Assembly (NCBI GenBank): GCA_964553705.1
Contig: CAZKKV010000017.1
Span: 1-19,621, forward strand
Source: CAYXNZ01 sp964553705
Lineage (GTDB): Bacteria; Patescibacteriota; Patescibacteriia; Patescibacteriales; GWC2-42-12
Reading direction: 5' to 3'
Length of the DNA stretch: 19,621 nucleotides
Below are positions 1 through 6,211 of the stretch, one piece after another. Within the stretch, counting starts at the first letter, position 1. Each line of letters begins with the position of its first letter. A program made the translations under genes and the position numbers. Under the pieces are notes generated by a model. It had not been told where the DNA came from, made no database searches, and saw only the letters and a list, made by a program, of their open reading frames with translations.

Positions 1-896
1 CTTAGTGCTACAATTCTTTCTTCAACTGGAGGGTGAGTCATAAAAGCCTTGGCGAAAAAGCCTTTCTTTTTTTGTCCCTTGAACGGCGATGCTATATAAA
101 GATGAGCCGTAGCACGATTGGCAACTTCTAACTGCTCTTGGTCAGCTGAAATTTTTTCTAATGCTCTGGCTAACCCCTCAGGATAACGAGTCAATAAAGC
201 GCCGTCGGCATCAGCTGCAAACTCACGCTTGCGAGAAATAGCAAATTGCATTAAATAAGCAAATATCGGCGCAAGAATAGAAAATAATATCGCTAATATT
301 ACAATAATTATCTGTAATTGCCCCCCACTACGTTCGCTACTTTTTCTACGCCCACCGCCCCAAAAAGTCCAACGCCTAAACCAATCTGCCAGCAATACAA
401 CCACTCCAACTAAAACCGTTACAATAGTCGCCAGTAAAATATCTCGATTGCCGATATGCGATAATTCATGAGCGATTACACCCTCTAATTCGCTTCTGTC
501 TAATTTATCCAACAAACCCTTGGTCACGGCGACAACTGCATGCTTAGGATTTCGACCAGTCGCAAAAGCATTAGGTGCTGTATCATTGATCAAATAAATT
601 TTAGGCGTTGGTAATCCGGCGGTGATACAAAGGTTTTCAACTATTCTATATAACTCTTTATTATCTTCAAATTTCACTAATTTAGCATCACTCATTGATA
701 ATACAATCTTATCGCTCCACCAATAACTAACAAAAGATGAAACAATACTAATCGCTACAGCAACATATAAAATAACTGAATTTTCCATCGCTATACTAAA
801 AACATAGCCAACTATCATTATAAATATAAAAAAACCAGTCAACAAAAACCAAGTTTTTCTTTTATTAGAATCACTATGAGTATAAATGGTAGGCAT
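1..896 (-). CDS. htpX: HtpX-like M48 membrane zinc metalloprotease (3' end cut by window edge)
   Basis: This is an integral membrane protease of the M48B/HtpX family, which degrades misfolded membrane proteins with its active site facing the cytoplasm. The ATG is at 896-894 and 298 codons are visible. The zinc motif HELSH is at residues 143-147, and the third zinc ligand is probably E225 in REFAADAD. Hydrophobic segments lie near residues 10-30, 37-55, 155-175 and 195-215, the usual HtpX arrangement. The visible end reads HPPVEERIVAL, which matches the conserved C-terminal HPP-E-R-I of the family, so only a few residues are probably missing. The gene follows lemA on the same strand, a common pairing, but a GC-rich hairpin repeat lies between them. 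No clear Shine-Dalgarno or strong promoter was found in 897-938. Confidence 0.95.
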   Translation of the reverse strand, partial: MPTIYTHSDSNKRKTWFLLTGFFIFIMIVGYVFSIAMENSVILYVAVAISIVSSFVSYWWSDKIVLSMSDAKLVKFEDNKELYRIVENLCITAGLPTPKIYLINDTAPNAFATGRNPKHAVVAVTKGLLDKLDRSELEGVIAHELSHIGNRDILLATIVTVLVGVVVLLADWFRRWTFWGGGRRKSSERSGGQLQIIIVILAILFSILAPIFAYLMQFAISRKREFAADADGALLTRYPEGLARALEKISADQEQLEVANRATAHLYIASPFKGQKKKGFFAKAFMTHPPVEERIVAL

Positions 897-938
897 AACA
901 ATTAGTTTTTATATAAATCTTTAAAACTTCCAAAAAAT

Positions 939-1113
939 AAAAATCATCAGGGGGTTTGGGGTGCGTCCCCGCAATACTGCGGGGCAGGCCTGAGCTTAAA
1001 AGCGTTTACCCCGTCGAATGACGGGGAATAAAGCACCCCAAGACTTTTTGGTTACTTTTTAGTCATAAAAAGTAACGCCCAAGCGCCTGCCCGCCTCTGG
1101 AGGGGCAGCTTTA
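939..1113. repeat. GC-rich multi-hairpin repeat, copy 1 (175 bp)
   Basis: This is a noncoding element, GC-rich against an AT-rich background, and nearly identical to 14063-14218. It differs there by about 7 substitutions plus one 19-bp length difference. It contains several perfect inverted repeats: an outer pair TTGGGGTGC/GCACCCCAA, CCCCGC/GCGGGG, CCCCGTC/GACGGGG with a GAAT loop, and GTTACTTTTT/AAAAAGTAAC with a 6-nt loop. CTGCCC/GGGCAG occurs in this copy only. It begins 13 bp past the lemA stop codon. It may act as a 3'-end hairpin or terminator for lemA, or it may be a REP/MITE-like element. No transposase is nearby. Confidence 0.9.
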
Positions 1114-1126
1114 TTTAAAACAATAT

Positions 1127-1684
1127 TTAAAATTTTACTTCGACATTTTTTCTTTCGCCAGCTTCTTCAATCTCAAAAAAATCACATGCCTTAAAGCCTA
1201 GTGTACCAGCCATAATATTGGTTGGAAAAACTTGAAGCTTGGTATTGAAATCACGCACATTGCCATTGTAAAATCTTCTGGAAGCCTGAATTTTATTCTC
1301 GGTATCAGATAATTCTCTTTGTAATTCCAAAAAATTCTGATTAGCTTTCAAGTCAGGATAACTTTCAGCTAAAGCAAAAATTGATTTTAACGTTTCTGAA
1401 AGAGCGTTTTCTGTCTTTGCTTTTTCTTCTGCGTTGCCAGCCTGCATGGCGGCATTACGAGCCTGAACTACTCTCTCTAAGGTATCTTTTTCGTGGGATG
1501 CATAGCCTTTTACAGTTTCCACTAAATTGGGGATTAAATCATGTCGCCTTTTTAGCTGCACGTCGATATCACTCCAAGCTTCGTCAACTCGATTTTTCAA
1601 ACGAATAAGGGAATTATACATGCCGATTATAACGACGATTATCACTGCGATAACGGCAAGAATAATCCATAGTGTTGTAGCCAT
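1127..1684 (-). CDS. lemA: LemA family membrane protein
   Basis: This 185-residue LemA family protein has the normal length for the family. One N-terminal transmembrane helix (about residues 4-22, very rich in Ile/Val) is followed by the family signature, with NRVDEAWSDIDVQLKRR at about 31-47 and DLIPNLVETVKGYASHE just after. The rest is helical and ends with the conserved FYNGNVRDFNT and FP segments. LemA proteins are small membrane-anchored helical bundles of unclear biochemical role that often sit beside htpX, as here. The start lies 10 bp downstream of the PP-loop gene stop, so the two are probably cotranscribed. The region upstream of the start is A-rich with no Shine-Dalgarno sequence. 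Confidence 0.95.
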   Translation of the reverse strand: MATTLWIILAVIAVIIVVIIGMYNSLIRLKNRVDEAWSDIDVQLKRRHDLIPNLVETVKGYASHEKDTLERVVQARNAAMQAGNAEEKAKTENALSETLKSIFALAESYPDLKANQNFLELQRELSDTENKIQASRRFYNGNVRDFNTKLQVFPTNIMAGTLGFKACDFFEIEEAGERKNVEVKF

Positions 1685-1694
1685 AAATTTTTTA

Positions 1695-2696
1695 TTATGA
1701 ATTAATAAATTCTAATTTTATTTTAACTTCTTTGCCCCTAGCTTTTGTCGCATAATATCCAGTCAATAATCCAGCAATATTTAAAACCTCTTTCTCGTCC
1801 TTTTTTTCGTCCATGTGCAATTCTCCCATCTTTAGGTCTTCTGGTATTTGTAATTTGTACTCTGTAATTTGTACTCTGTAATTTCTAATTAAAGTTGTTG
1901 GTCCCATTATTTTTTCTATCTCCATCAAAACATCTCTATCTCGAGCCAATTTCTTTAATCTTTCATTCTCCTCGTGATTTCTGCCGATAACAACCAATAC
2001 TTTATTGTTTGTTTTTAAATTTAGCCAAAAAACTCGACCGTTTTTCAATAACTCAACGTCATTATAATTAAATTCAGGCCAATAATCCATCATTTTCATT
2101 AATCTCTGAGAAAATTCCGGATCAGTCAATAAGCATCCGCCAGCTGGAGTAGCGTAATTTTTCAAATTATATTTTTCAACTAATTCCATTTGTCTATCGC
2201 GAGAACGACCAGAAATATTTAACAAACGTCCTCTGTTAACTAAACCATTCGTTTCAAATTCTGTCTCATTTAGTAATTTAGCCGACAACGGACGCAAAAC
2301 TTCAAGCTCAGCCAACTTCTCTACTCGCTTTAAAGCATCAGCTGTTTGAGAAAAAGGTCTCTGACCTAAAACTTCACCGGTAGCGATAAAATCATATTTT
2401 TCCGCCTTCATGATTTCACCAGCTTTTTTTATCATAAAAGCATGGCAATCTATACAAGGATTTAAATTTTTGCCATAACCACTTGGCGGATTTTTTACTA
2501 TATCTAAAACTTCCTGGCTTATGTCAACTGTTTTTAAATCAAGACCAATACTTTTTGCTGCTATTTTTGCCTTATCACAACCAAAAAAATTACTAAAGAA
2601 ACAAACGCCGTCAATTTCAATACCTTGCGCTTGTAAAACTTTGACAGCCAACATTGAATCCAAGCCACCCGAAAATAGCACTAATGCTTTTGACAT
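1695..2696 (-). CDS. PP-loop ATPase, MnmA/ThiI-like tRNA thiolation protein with C-terminal NFACT-R-like domain
   Basis: The N-terminal half is an adenine-nucleotide alpha-hydrolase of the tRNA sulfurtransferase type. The PP-loop SGGLDS is at residues 9-14. A CIDC motif (C81, C84) follows NP, a GEVLGQRPFSQ motif lies at about 107-117, and TPAGGCLLTDP contains C188. Conserved cysteines in these positions suggest sulfur transfer to tRNA, by analogy with MnmA and ThiI. The C-terminal part (about 215-333) resembles the NFACT-R-type RNA-binding domain found in DUF814-like fusions. The base modified is unknown; it is not a canonical full-length MnmA or ThiI. Residues about 271-285 are encoded by a 7-bp tandem repeat array and look like an inserted linker. 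The gene lies between the DUF3850 gene and lemA on the same strand. Confidence 0.85.
   Translation of the reverse strand: MSKALVLFSGGLDSMLAVKVLQAQGIEIDGVCFFSNFFGCDKAKIAAKSIGLDLKTVDISQEVLDIVKNPPSGYGKNLNPCIDCHAFMIKKAGEIMKAEKYDFIATGEVLGQRPFSQTADALKRVEKLAELEVLRPLSAKLLNETEFETNGLVNRGRLLNISGRSRDRQMELVEKYNLKNYATPAGGCLLTDPEFSQRLMKMMDYWPEFNYNDVELLKNGRVFWLNLKTNNKVLVVIGRNHEENERLKKLARDRDVLMEIEKIMGPTTLIRNYRVQITEYKLQIPEDLKMGELHMDEKKDEKEVLNIAGLLTGYYATKARGKEVKIKLEFINS
1850..1891. repeat. 7-bp tandem repeat array inside the PP-loop gene
   Basis: On the + strand this reads as six consecutive 7-bp units: GTAATTT, GTACTCT, GTAATTT, GTACTCT, GTAATTT, CTAATTA. The alternation gives a perfect 14-bp tandem repeat. 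It is in frame within the PP-loop gene and encodes the segment NYRVQITEYKLQIP. The same 7-bp periodicity recurs in ileS, argS, tyrS and an intergenic spacer in this window. Confidence 0.85.
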
Positions 2697-2726
2697 ATTT
2701 TTTATTTAAAACCCAAAAAACTTTTT

Positions 2727-2753
2727 GTCATTCCCAACTTGATTGGGAATCTA
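2727..2753. repeat. Hairpin half-repeat of the GTCATTCC family
   Basis: A perfect 8-bp stem ATTCCCAA/TTGGGAAT with a 5-nt loop lies at 2730-2750, within a 27-bp unit beginning GTCATTCCC. It overlaps the last codon of the DUF3850 gene. Read on the minus strand it is followed by GACAAAAAGTTTTTT, so it could act as a weak terminator or a 3' stabiliser. The unit resembles each arm of the inverted repeat at 3038-3103. Confidence 0.65.
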
Positions 2754-3014
2754 TTGTTTAAAACCCAATATTTGATAACCGAATTCATCAACTTCTTCCT
2801 TGGAAAACAAATCAAAATCTTTTGTCTTTAAAATATAGCTAATTTCTTTCTCAACCTGACGTCCAGTATATTCTTTTTTCTCTGAGTCCCACTCACGCAA
2901 AATCAAAATATCGCCCTCGTTTATATCCCAATCAGCTAAACGAACTTCAAAATTCTTTTTTCCGTTTAAAACGTCTTCAAAATATTTAGGCCAAATTTTT
3001 TTCTCAATTTTCAT
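2751..3014 (-). CDS. DUF3850/ASCH-like (PUA-fold) small protein
   Basis: This 87-residue protein matches the DUF3850 pattern, a compact member of the ASCH/PUA-like fold. The family start K-I-x-K-x-IWPKYFEDVLNGKKNFEVR is at residues 2-25, followed by D--I-EGDILILREWD at about 29-44 and a C-terminal segment ending GYQILGFKQ. Such domains are thought to bind RNA or nucleotides, but no specific reaction is known. It is complete for the family. It lies between ileS (96 bp upstream) and the PP-loop gene (54 bp downstream), and both gaps contain copies of a GTCATTCC-type repeat. A GGAGG sequence precedes the start, which is unusual here. Confidence 0.85.
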   Translation of the reverse strand: MKIEKKIWPKYFEDVLNGKKNFEVRLADWDINEGDILILREWDSEKKEYTGRQVEKEISYILKTKDFDLFSKEEVDEFGYQILGFKQ

Positions 3015-3026
3015 ATTATTTAATGT

Positions 3027-3031
3027 CCTCC
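3027..3031 (-). promoter_or_regulatory. Shine-Dalgarno-like GGAGG for the DUF3850 gene
   Basis: On the minus strand GGGGAGGACATTAAATAAT precedes the ATG. The GGAGG core is 12 nt from the start codon, slightly farther than ideal. It is notable because the other genes in the window have no clear Shine-Dalgarno sequence. It may be partly chance, because it abuts a GC-rich repeat. Confidence 0.4.
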
Positions 3032-3037
3032 CCTGCT

Positions 3038-3103
3038 GTCATTCCTGCGTAGACGGGAATCTAAAATTAATAAGAGTCTGGATTCCCGCCTGCACGGTAA
3101 TGA
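3038..3103. repeat. Imperfect inverted repeat (GTCATTCC...GGAATCT / CTGGATTCCCGCC...GGTAATGA)
   Basis: Two arms of about 25 bp (3038-3062 and 3078-3103) are inverted and imperfectly complementary, separated by about 15 bp of AT-rich spacer. The core is ATTCCTGCGTAGACGGGAAT in the left arm and ATTCCCGCCTGCACGGTAAT in the right. This resembles the widespread intergenic repeat class built on ATTCCCGC/GCGGGAAT. It fills the gap between the ileS stop and the DUF3850 start, so a transcript would carry a hairpin there. Confidence 0.8.
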
Positions 3104-3110
3104 AAAAAAA

Positions 3111-6062
3111 CTATTTTTTAATAATAGAAATAATAACCGTATCTTCGTTTATTTTTACTTCTTTTTTACTACCTTCGTTAATCTTATTTTCAATCTCTTC
3201 GCTTAAAGTGTCTTTCTTTATTTCTTCGCCCATCTCACTAAATACTTTTTGCACTTCTTCACCATCACTCTGCCAACCTAAAATTATTTTGTCTTGAATA
3301 GTTAAACCAGCTTGCTTACGCGCGTTATTTACCGAACGGACAATTTCTCTTTTCATTCCTTCTTGTTTTAATTCAGGAGTTAACTCTGTCACTAATTCAA
3401 CAACTAAATCACCACTACCCTTTTCACAAACGACTTGTTTCACATTGATTTCATCTTTAATTAAATCAGTATATTCGTTTTTTAATTCACAGTTTTTAAC
3501 TTTTAATTCAGAAAGTGGCTGTCGAACCTTTATGCCAGCCTCATCTCTTTTTGCTAATCCTAATTCTACAACTTTTCTAACTATCACCATGTCACCTAAA
3601 ATATTTTCATTAACTTTTTCTATCTCAGGCCATGCCTCTAAATGAACTGATTTATTTTTATTAGAAAAATTATTACCAGTCACTCTCTGCCAAATTTGCT
3701 CTGCTATAAACGGCGTAAATGGCGCCATTACTTTTGCCAATTCAACCAATACATAATTTGTTATAGCCAAAGCTGTTTGCTTATCATTCTCATCATCGCC
3801 TTTAAAACGATCTCTGGAACGACGAATATACCAGGTAGATAAATCATCAATAAATTCCCCAATCGGACGAACAGCCTTTGGCAATACATAGCCGTCCATA
3901 CTCTTCGTTACTTCAGTTGTCAACTGATTTAATCTGGCTAAAATCCACTTATCTAAAACATTATCACTTTTTACTTTTGAACTTTCAACTTTTAATTCGT
4001 CAGCATACATTCCGTAAAATTTATAAACATTCCATAAAAGCATGGAAATTTTCCTCATTGTTTCTTTTACACCATCCTCAGAAAAATTTAAATTTTCCGC
4101 TATTAAAACTGGTGAAGCAAACAAATAATAACGCATCGCATCAGCGCTATATTTCTCAAAAATTTCTGCTGGATCTGGATAATTCCTTAATCTTTTGCTC
4201 ATCTTTTGACCATCTTTAGCTAGTACAATACCATTAACAATCACGTTTTGTGCCATTTCTTTATTAAATAAAGCCGTAGACAGAACAATTAGGGTATAAA
4301 ACCAACCACGAGTTTGATCAACTCCTTCAGCAATAAAATTGGCTGGAAAATTTTTCTCAAATCTCTCTTTATTTTCAAAAGGATAATGTTCCTGTCCGTA
4401 AGGCATAGAGCCTGATTCAAACCAGCAATCAAAAACCTCTGGAATACGCTTCATTGTTCCATCGCACTTTTCGCATTTAAATTCTATCTTATCAACAAAT
4501 TGCTTATGTAAATCTTCAACTTTCTCTCCACTTAATTTTTCCAATTCTTCTCTTGAACCAATTGTCATGCGATAATCACATTTATCACAAATCCAAACTG
4601 GTAAAGGTGTACCCCAATAACGATTACGACTAACCGCCCAATCGCGAGCCTGCTCCAACCATTTACCAAAACGTCCATCCTTTATATTGTCCGGCACCCA
4701 ATTAATTTTCTGATTATTTTTTACGAGTTCATCTCTAATTTTCGTTACCTTCACAAACCACGAAGTAGTTGCATAGTTAAGTAATGGGGTTTCACATCGC
4801 CAACAATGCGGATAGCTATGCTCATATTTTTCTTGACTAAATAATTTTTTATTTTCTTCTAACCAAGCAATCACTTTTTTATCAGTTGCTTGTGTATCTC
4901 CGATTGGTTTTACCTCAATGCCCGGCCAATCTTTTACTTCTTCTGTAAATCTACCTGAACTATCAACATGCTGAATAAAAGGCAATTTGTATTCTTGACC
5001 CATATTCATGTCGTCTTCACCAAAGGCCGGAGCAATATGAACAACACCTGTACCGTCTTCGGTGGTCACAAAATCAGCGCCATAAATTTTCCAACCATTT
5101 TCTTTATTTTCTAAATCAATATCTTTATAATAATCAAATAACGGCTTATATTTTTTACCAATCAAATCTTTACCTTTGAATGTTCTGCTTGTTATCCAAG
5201 TTCTTTCCGAGCCATCTCCGAAAGGAAAAATTTTAGTTAACAAACTTTCCGCAACAATAAATTTTTCATTTTTATAAATTACTTCAGCATATTTAATATC
5301 CTCTCCCACCGCCAATGCTACATTGCCAACCAATGTCCAGGGTGTAGTTGTCCAAGCCAAAACATACGTTTTTTCTTCCTCTCCTTGCGAAGGAGAGGGT
5401 TGGGGTGAGGTCTCATCTTCTAGTTCAAACTTAACAGTCACTGATAAGTCTTTGATATCTTTATAATTTTGTGCTACTTCAAAATTTGATAGAGTCGTAC
5501 CACAACGCGGACAAATATGCATCGCTTTATACCCCTGATAGACTAAATCCTTATCCCACAAACTTTTAAACACCCACCAAATCGATTCCATATAATTTGA
5601 GTCCATGGTTTTGTAATCGTTCTCCATGTCTACCCAACGTCCAATGCTTCTGATAGTTTTTTTCCATTCTGTGGCATAACGCATCACAATACTTTTGCAA
5701 TAATCATTAAATTTCTCTACTCCGTATTTTTCAATATCAGTTTTATCTTTTAAACCCAGTTCTTTTTCAGCTAAATTTTCAACTGGTAAACCATGACAAT
5801 CCCAACCCCATTTTCTCTCTATATGATATCCTTTCATTGTCCAATATCTCGGCACAGCATCTTTCATAATACTAGCGACAATATGACCATAATGTGGTTC
5901 GCCAGTAGCGAACGGTGGTCCATCATAAAAAACATAATCTTTGTCTTTCCCTTCTAAAGATTTTTCAAAAATTTTATTTTTTTCCCAAAAATTTAAAACC
6001 TCCTCTTCCATCGCTGGAAAAGGGTTGTAATTTTGTTTTGGTGTTGGTTGTTTTTTGTCCAT
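3111..6062 (-). CDS. ileS: Isoleucyl-tRNA synthetase (type 2-like)
   Basis: This class I synthetase charges tRNA-Ile. The HIGH-type motif is HYGH at residues 57-60 within GPPFATGEPHYGH, and the KMSKS loop is KMSKR at 620-624. The CP1 editing domain shows TTTPWT at 238-243, followed later by GTGVVHIAPAFGEDD and the CWFESGS signature. Cysteine pairs occur at C184/C187 (CPRC), and CDKC and CEKC knuckles lie before the CWFESGS motif. The HYGH form, the GWDCHGLPVE segment and the absence of a bacterial C-terminal zinc finger fit type 2 (eukaryote-like) IleRS. The length of 983 aa is near the family norm. Three repeat-derived insertions are visible: residues 218-230 (TSPQPSPSQGEEE), about 690-700 and about 852-863. 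The promoter lies at 6096-6124. Confidence 0.97.
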   Translation of the reverse strand: MDKKQPTPKQNYNPFPAMEEEVLNFWEKNKIFEKSLEGKDKDYVFYDGPPFATGEPHYGHIVASIMKDAVPRYWTMKGYHIERKWGWDCHGLPVENLAEKELGLKDKTDIEKYGVEKFNDYCKSIVMRYATEWKKTIRSIGRWVDMENDYKTMDSNYMESIWWVFKSLWDKDLVYQGYKAMHICPRCGTTLSNFEVAQNYKDIKDLSVTVKFELEDETSPQPSPSQGEEEKTYVLAWTTTPWTLVGNVALAVGEDIKYAEVIYKNEKFIVAESLLTKIFPFGDGSERTWITSRTFKGKDLIGKKYKPLFDYYKDIDLENKENGWKIYGADFVTTEDGTGVVHIAPAFGEDDMNMGQEYKLPFIQHVDSSGRFTEEVKDWPGIEVKPIGDTQATDKKVIAWLEENKKLFSQEKYEHSYPHCWRCETPLLNYATTSWFVKVTKIRDELVKNNQKINWVPDNIKDGRFGKWLEQARDWAVSRNRYWGTPLPVWICDKCDYRMTIGSREELEKLSGEKVEDLHKQFVDKIEFKCEKCDGTMKRIPEVFDCWFESGSMPYGQEHYPFENKERFEKNFPANFIAEGVDQTRGWFYTLIVLSTALFNKEMAQNVIVNGIVLAKDGQKMSKRLRNYPDPAEIFEKYSADAMRYYLFASPVLIAENLNFSEDGVKETMRKISMLLWNVYKFYGMYADELKVESSKVKSDNVLDKWILARLNQLTTEVTKSMDGYVLPKAVRPIGEFIDDLSTWYIRRSRDRFKGDDENDKQTALAITNYVLVELAKVMAPFTPFIAEQIWQRVTGNNFSNKNKSVHLEAWPEIEKVNENILGDMVIVRKVVELGLAKRDEAGIKVRQPLSELKVKNCELKNEYTDLIKDEINVKQVVCEKGSGDLVVELVTELTPELKQEGMKREIVRSVNNARKQAGLTIQDKIILGWQSDGEEVQKVFSEMGEEIKKDTLSEEIENKINEGSKKEVKINEDTVIISIIKK
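3479..3513. repeat. 7-bp tandem repeat array in the 3' part of ileS
   Basis: On the + strand there are five 7-bp units: TTTTTAA, TTCACAG, TTTTTAA, CTTTTAA, TTCAGAA. It is in frame in ileS and encodes ELKVKNCELK at about residues 852-861, in the region after the anticodon-binding domain. Confidence 0.7.
3965..3999. repeat. 7-bp tandem repeat array in ileS before the anticodon-binding domain
   Basis: On the + strand there are five 7-bp units: CACTTTT, TACTTTT, GAACTTT, CAACTTT, TAATTCG. It is in frame and encodes LKVESSKVKSD at residues 690-700, between YGMYADE and NVLDKWILARL. It looks like an added surface linker. Confidence 0.75.
5378..5411. repeat. Palindromic repeat inserted in the IleRS editing domain
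   Basis: A perfect 9-bp stem CCTCTCCTT/AAGGAGAGG with a GCG loop (5378-5398) is followed by GTTGGGGTGAGG. It closely resembles the common intergenic repeat seen in many bacteria that translates as PSPQPSPSQGE. Here it is read in frame on the minus strand as TSPQPSPSQGEEE (residues 218-230), eight residues before the TTTPWT editing-site peptide. Confidence 0.85.
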
Positions 6063-6095
6063 ATTTTAATAGCATTACTTTGAATTATATGTTTT

Positions 6096-6124
6096 ACTTT
6101 AGCCTAAAATAAGCCTCTTGTCAA
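6096..6124 (-). promoter_or_regulatory. Sigma70-type promoter of ileS
   Basis: On the minus strand there is a perfect -35 TTGACA (6124-6119), a 17-bp spacer, and a -10 TAAAGT (6101-6096). The predicted start is near 6089, giving a leader of about 27 nt with no attenuator or T-box. It probably drives ileS and the downstream minus-strand genes. Confidence 0.75.
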
Positions 6125-6180
6125 AAATACTTTTACCTTTACTTAAATCTTTTAGCTAATCTTTTATTTTATCCAATCTT

Positions 6181-6189
6181 TGCTATAAT
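6181..6189 (+). promoter_or_regulatory. Extended -10 promoter of uvrB
   Basis: TGCTATAAT is a perfect extended -10 element (TGn plus TATAAT). No good -35 is visible, which is usual for extended -10 promoters. Transcription would start near 6196, leaving a leader of about 15 nt before the uvrB ATG at 6212. Confidence 0.55.
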
Positions 6190-6211
6190 TAATAGATTAT
6201 AGACAAAATAT

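Noticed and set aside
1850..1891. Possible CRISPR-like array of short repeats
   Set aside because: The units are 7 bp, contiguous and without spacers, and are translated in frame; no cas genes nearby.
3878..4219. Plus-strand open frame of 113 codons
   Set aside because: It lies fully inside ileS on the other strand, whose catalytic motifs are clear; the translation is low-complexity with no family match.
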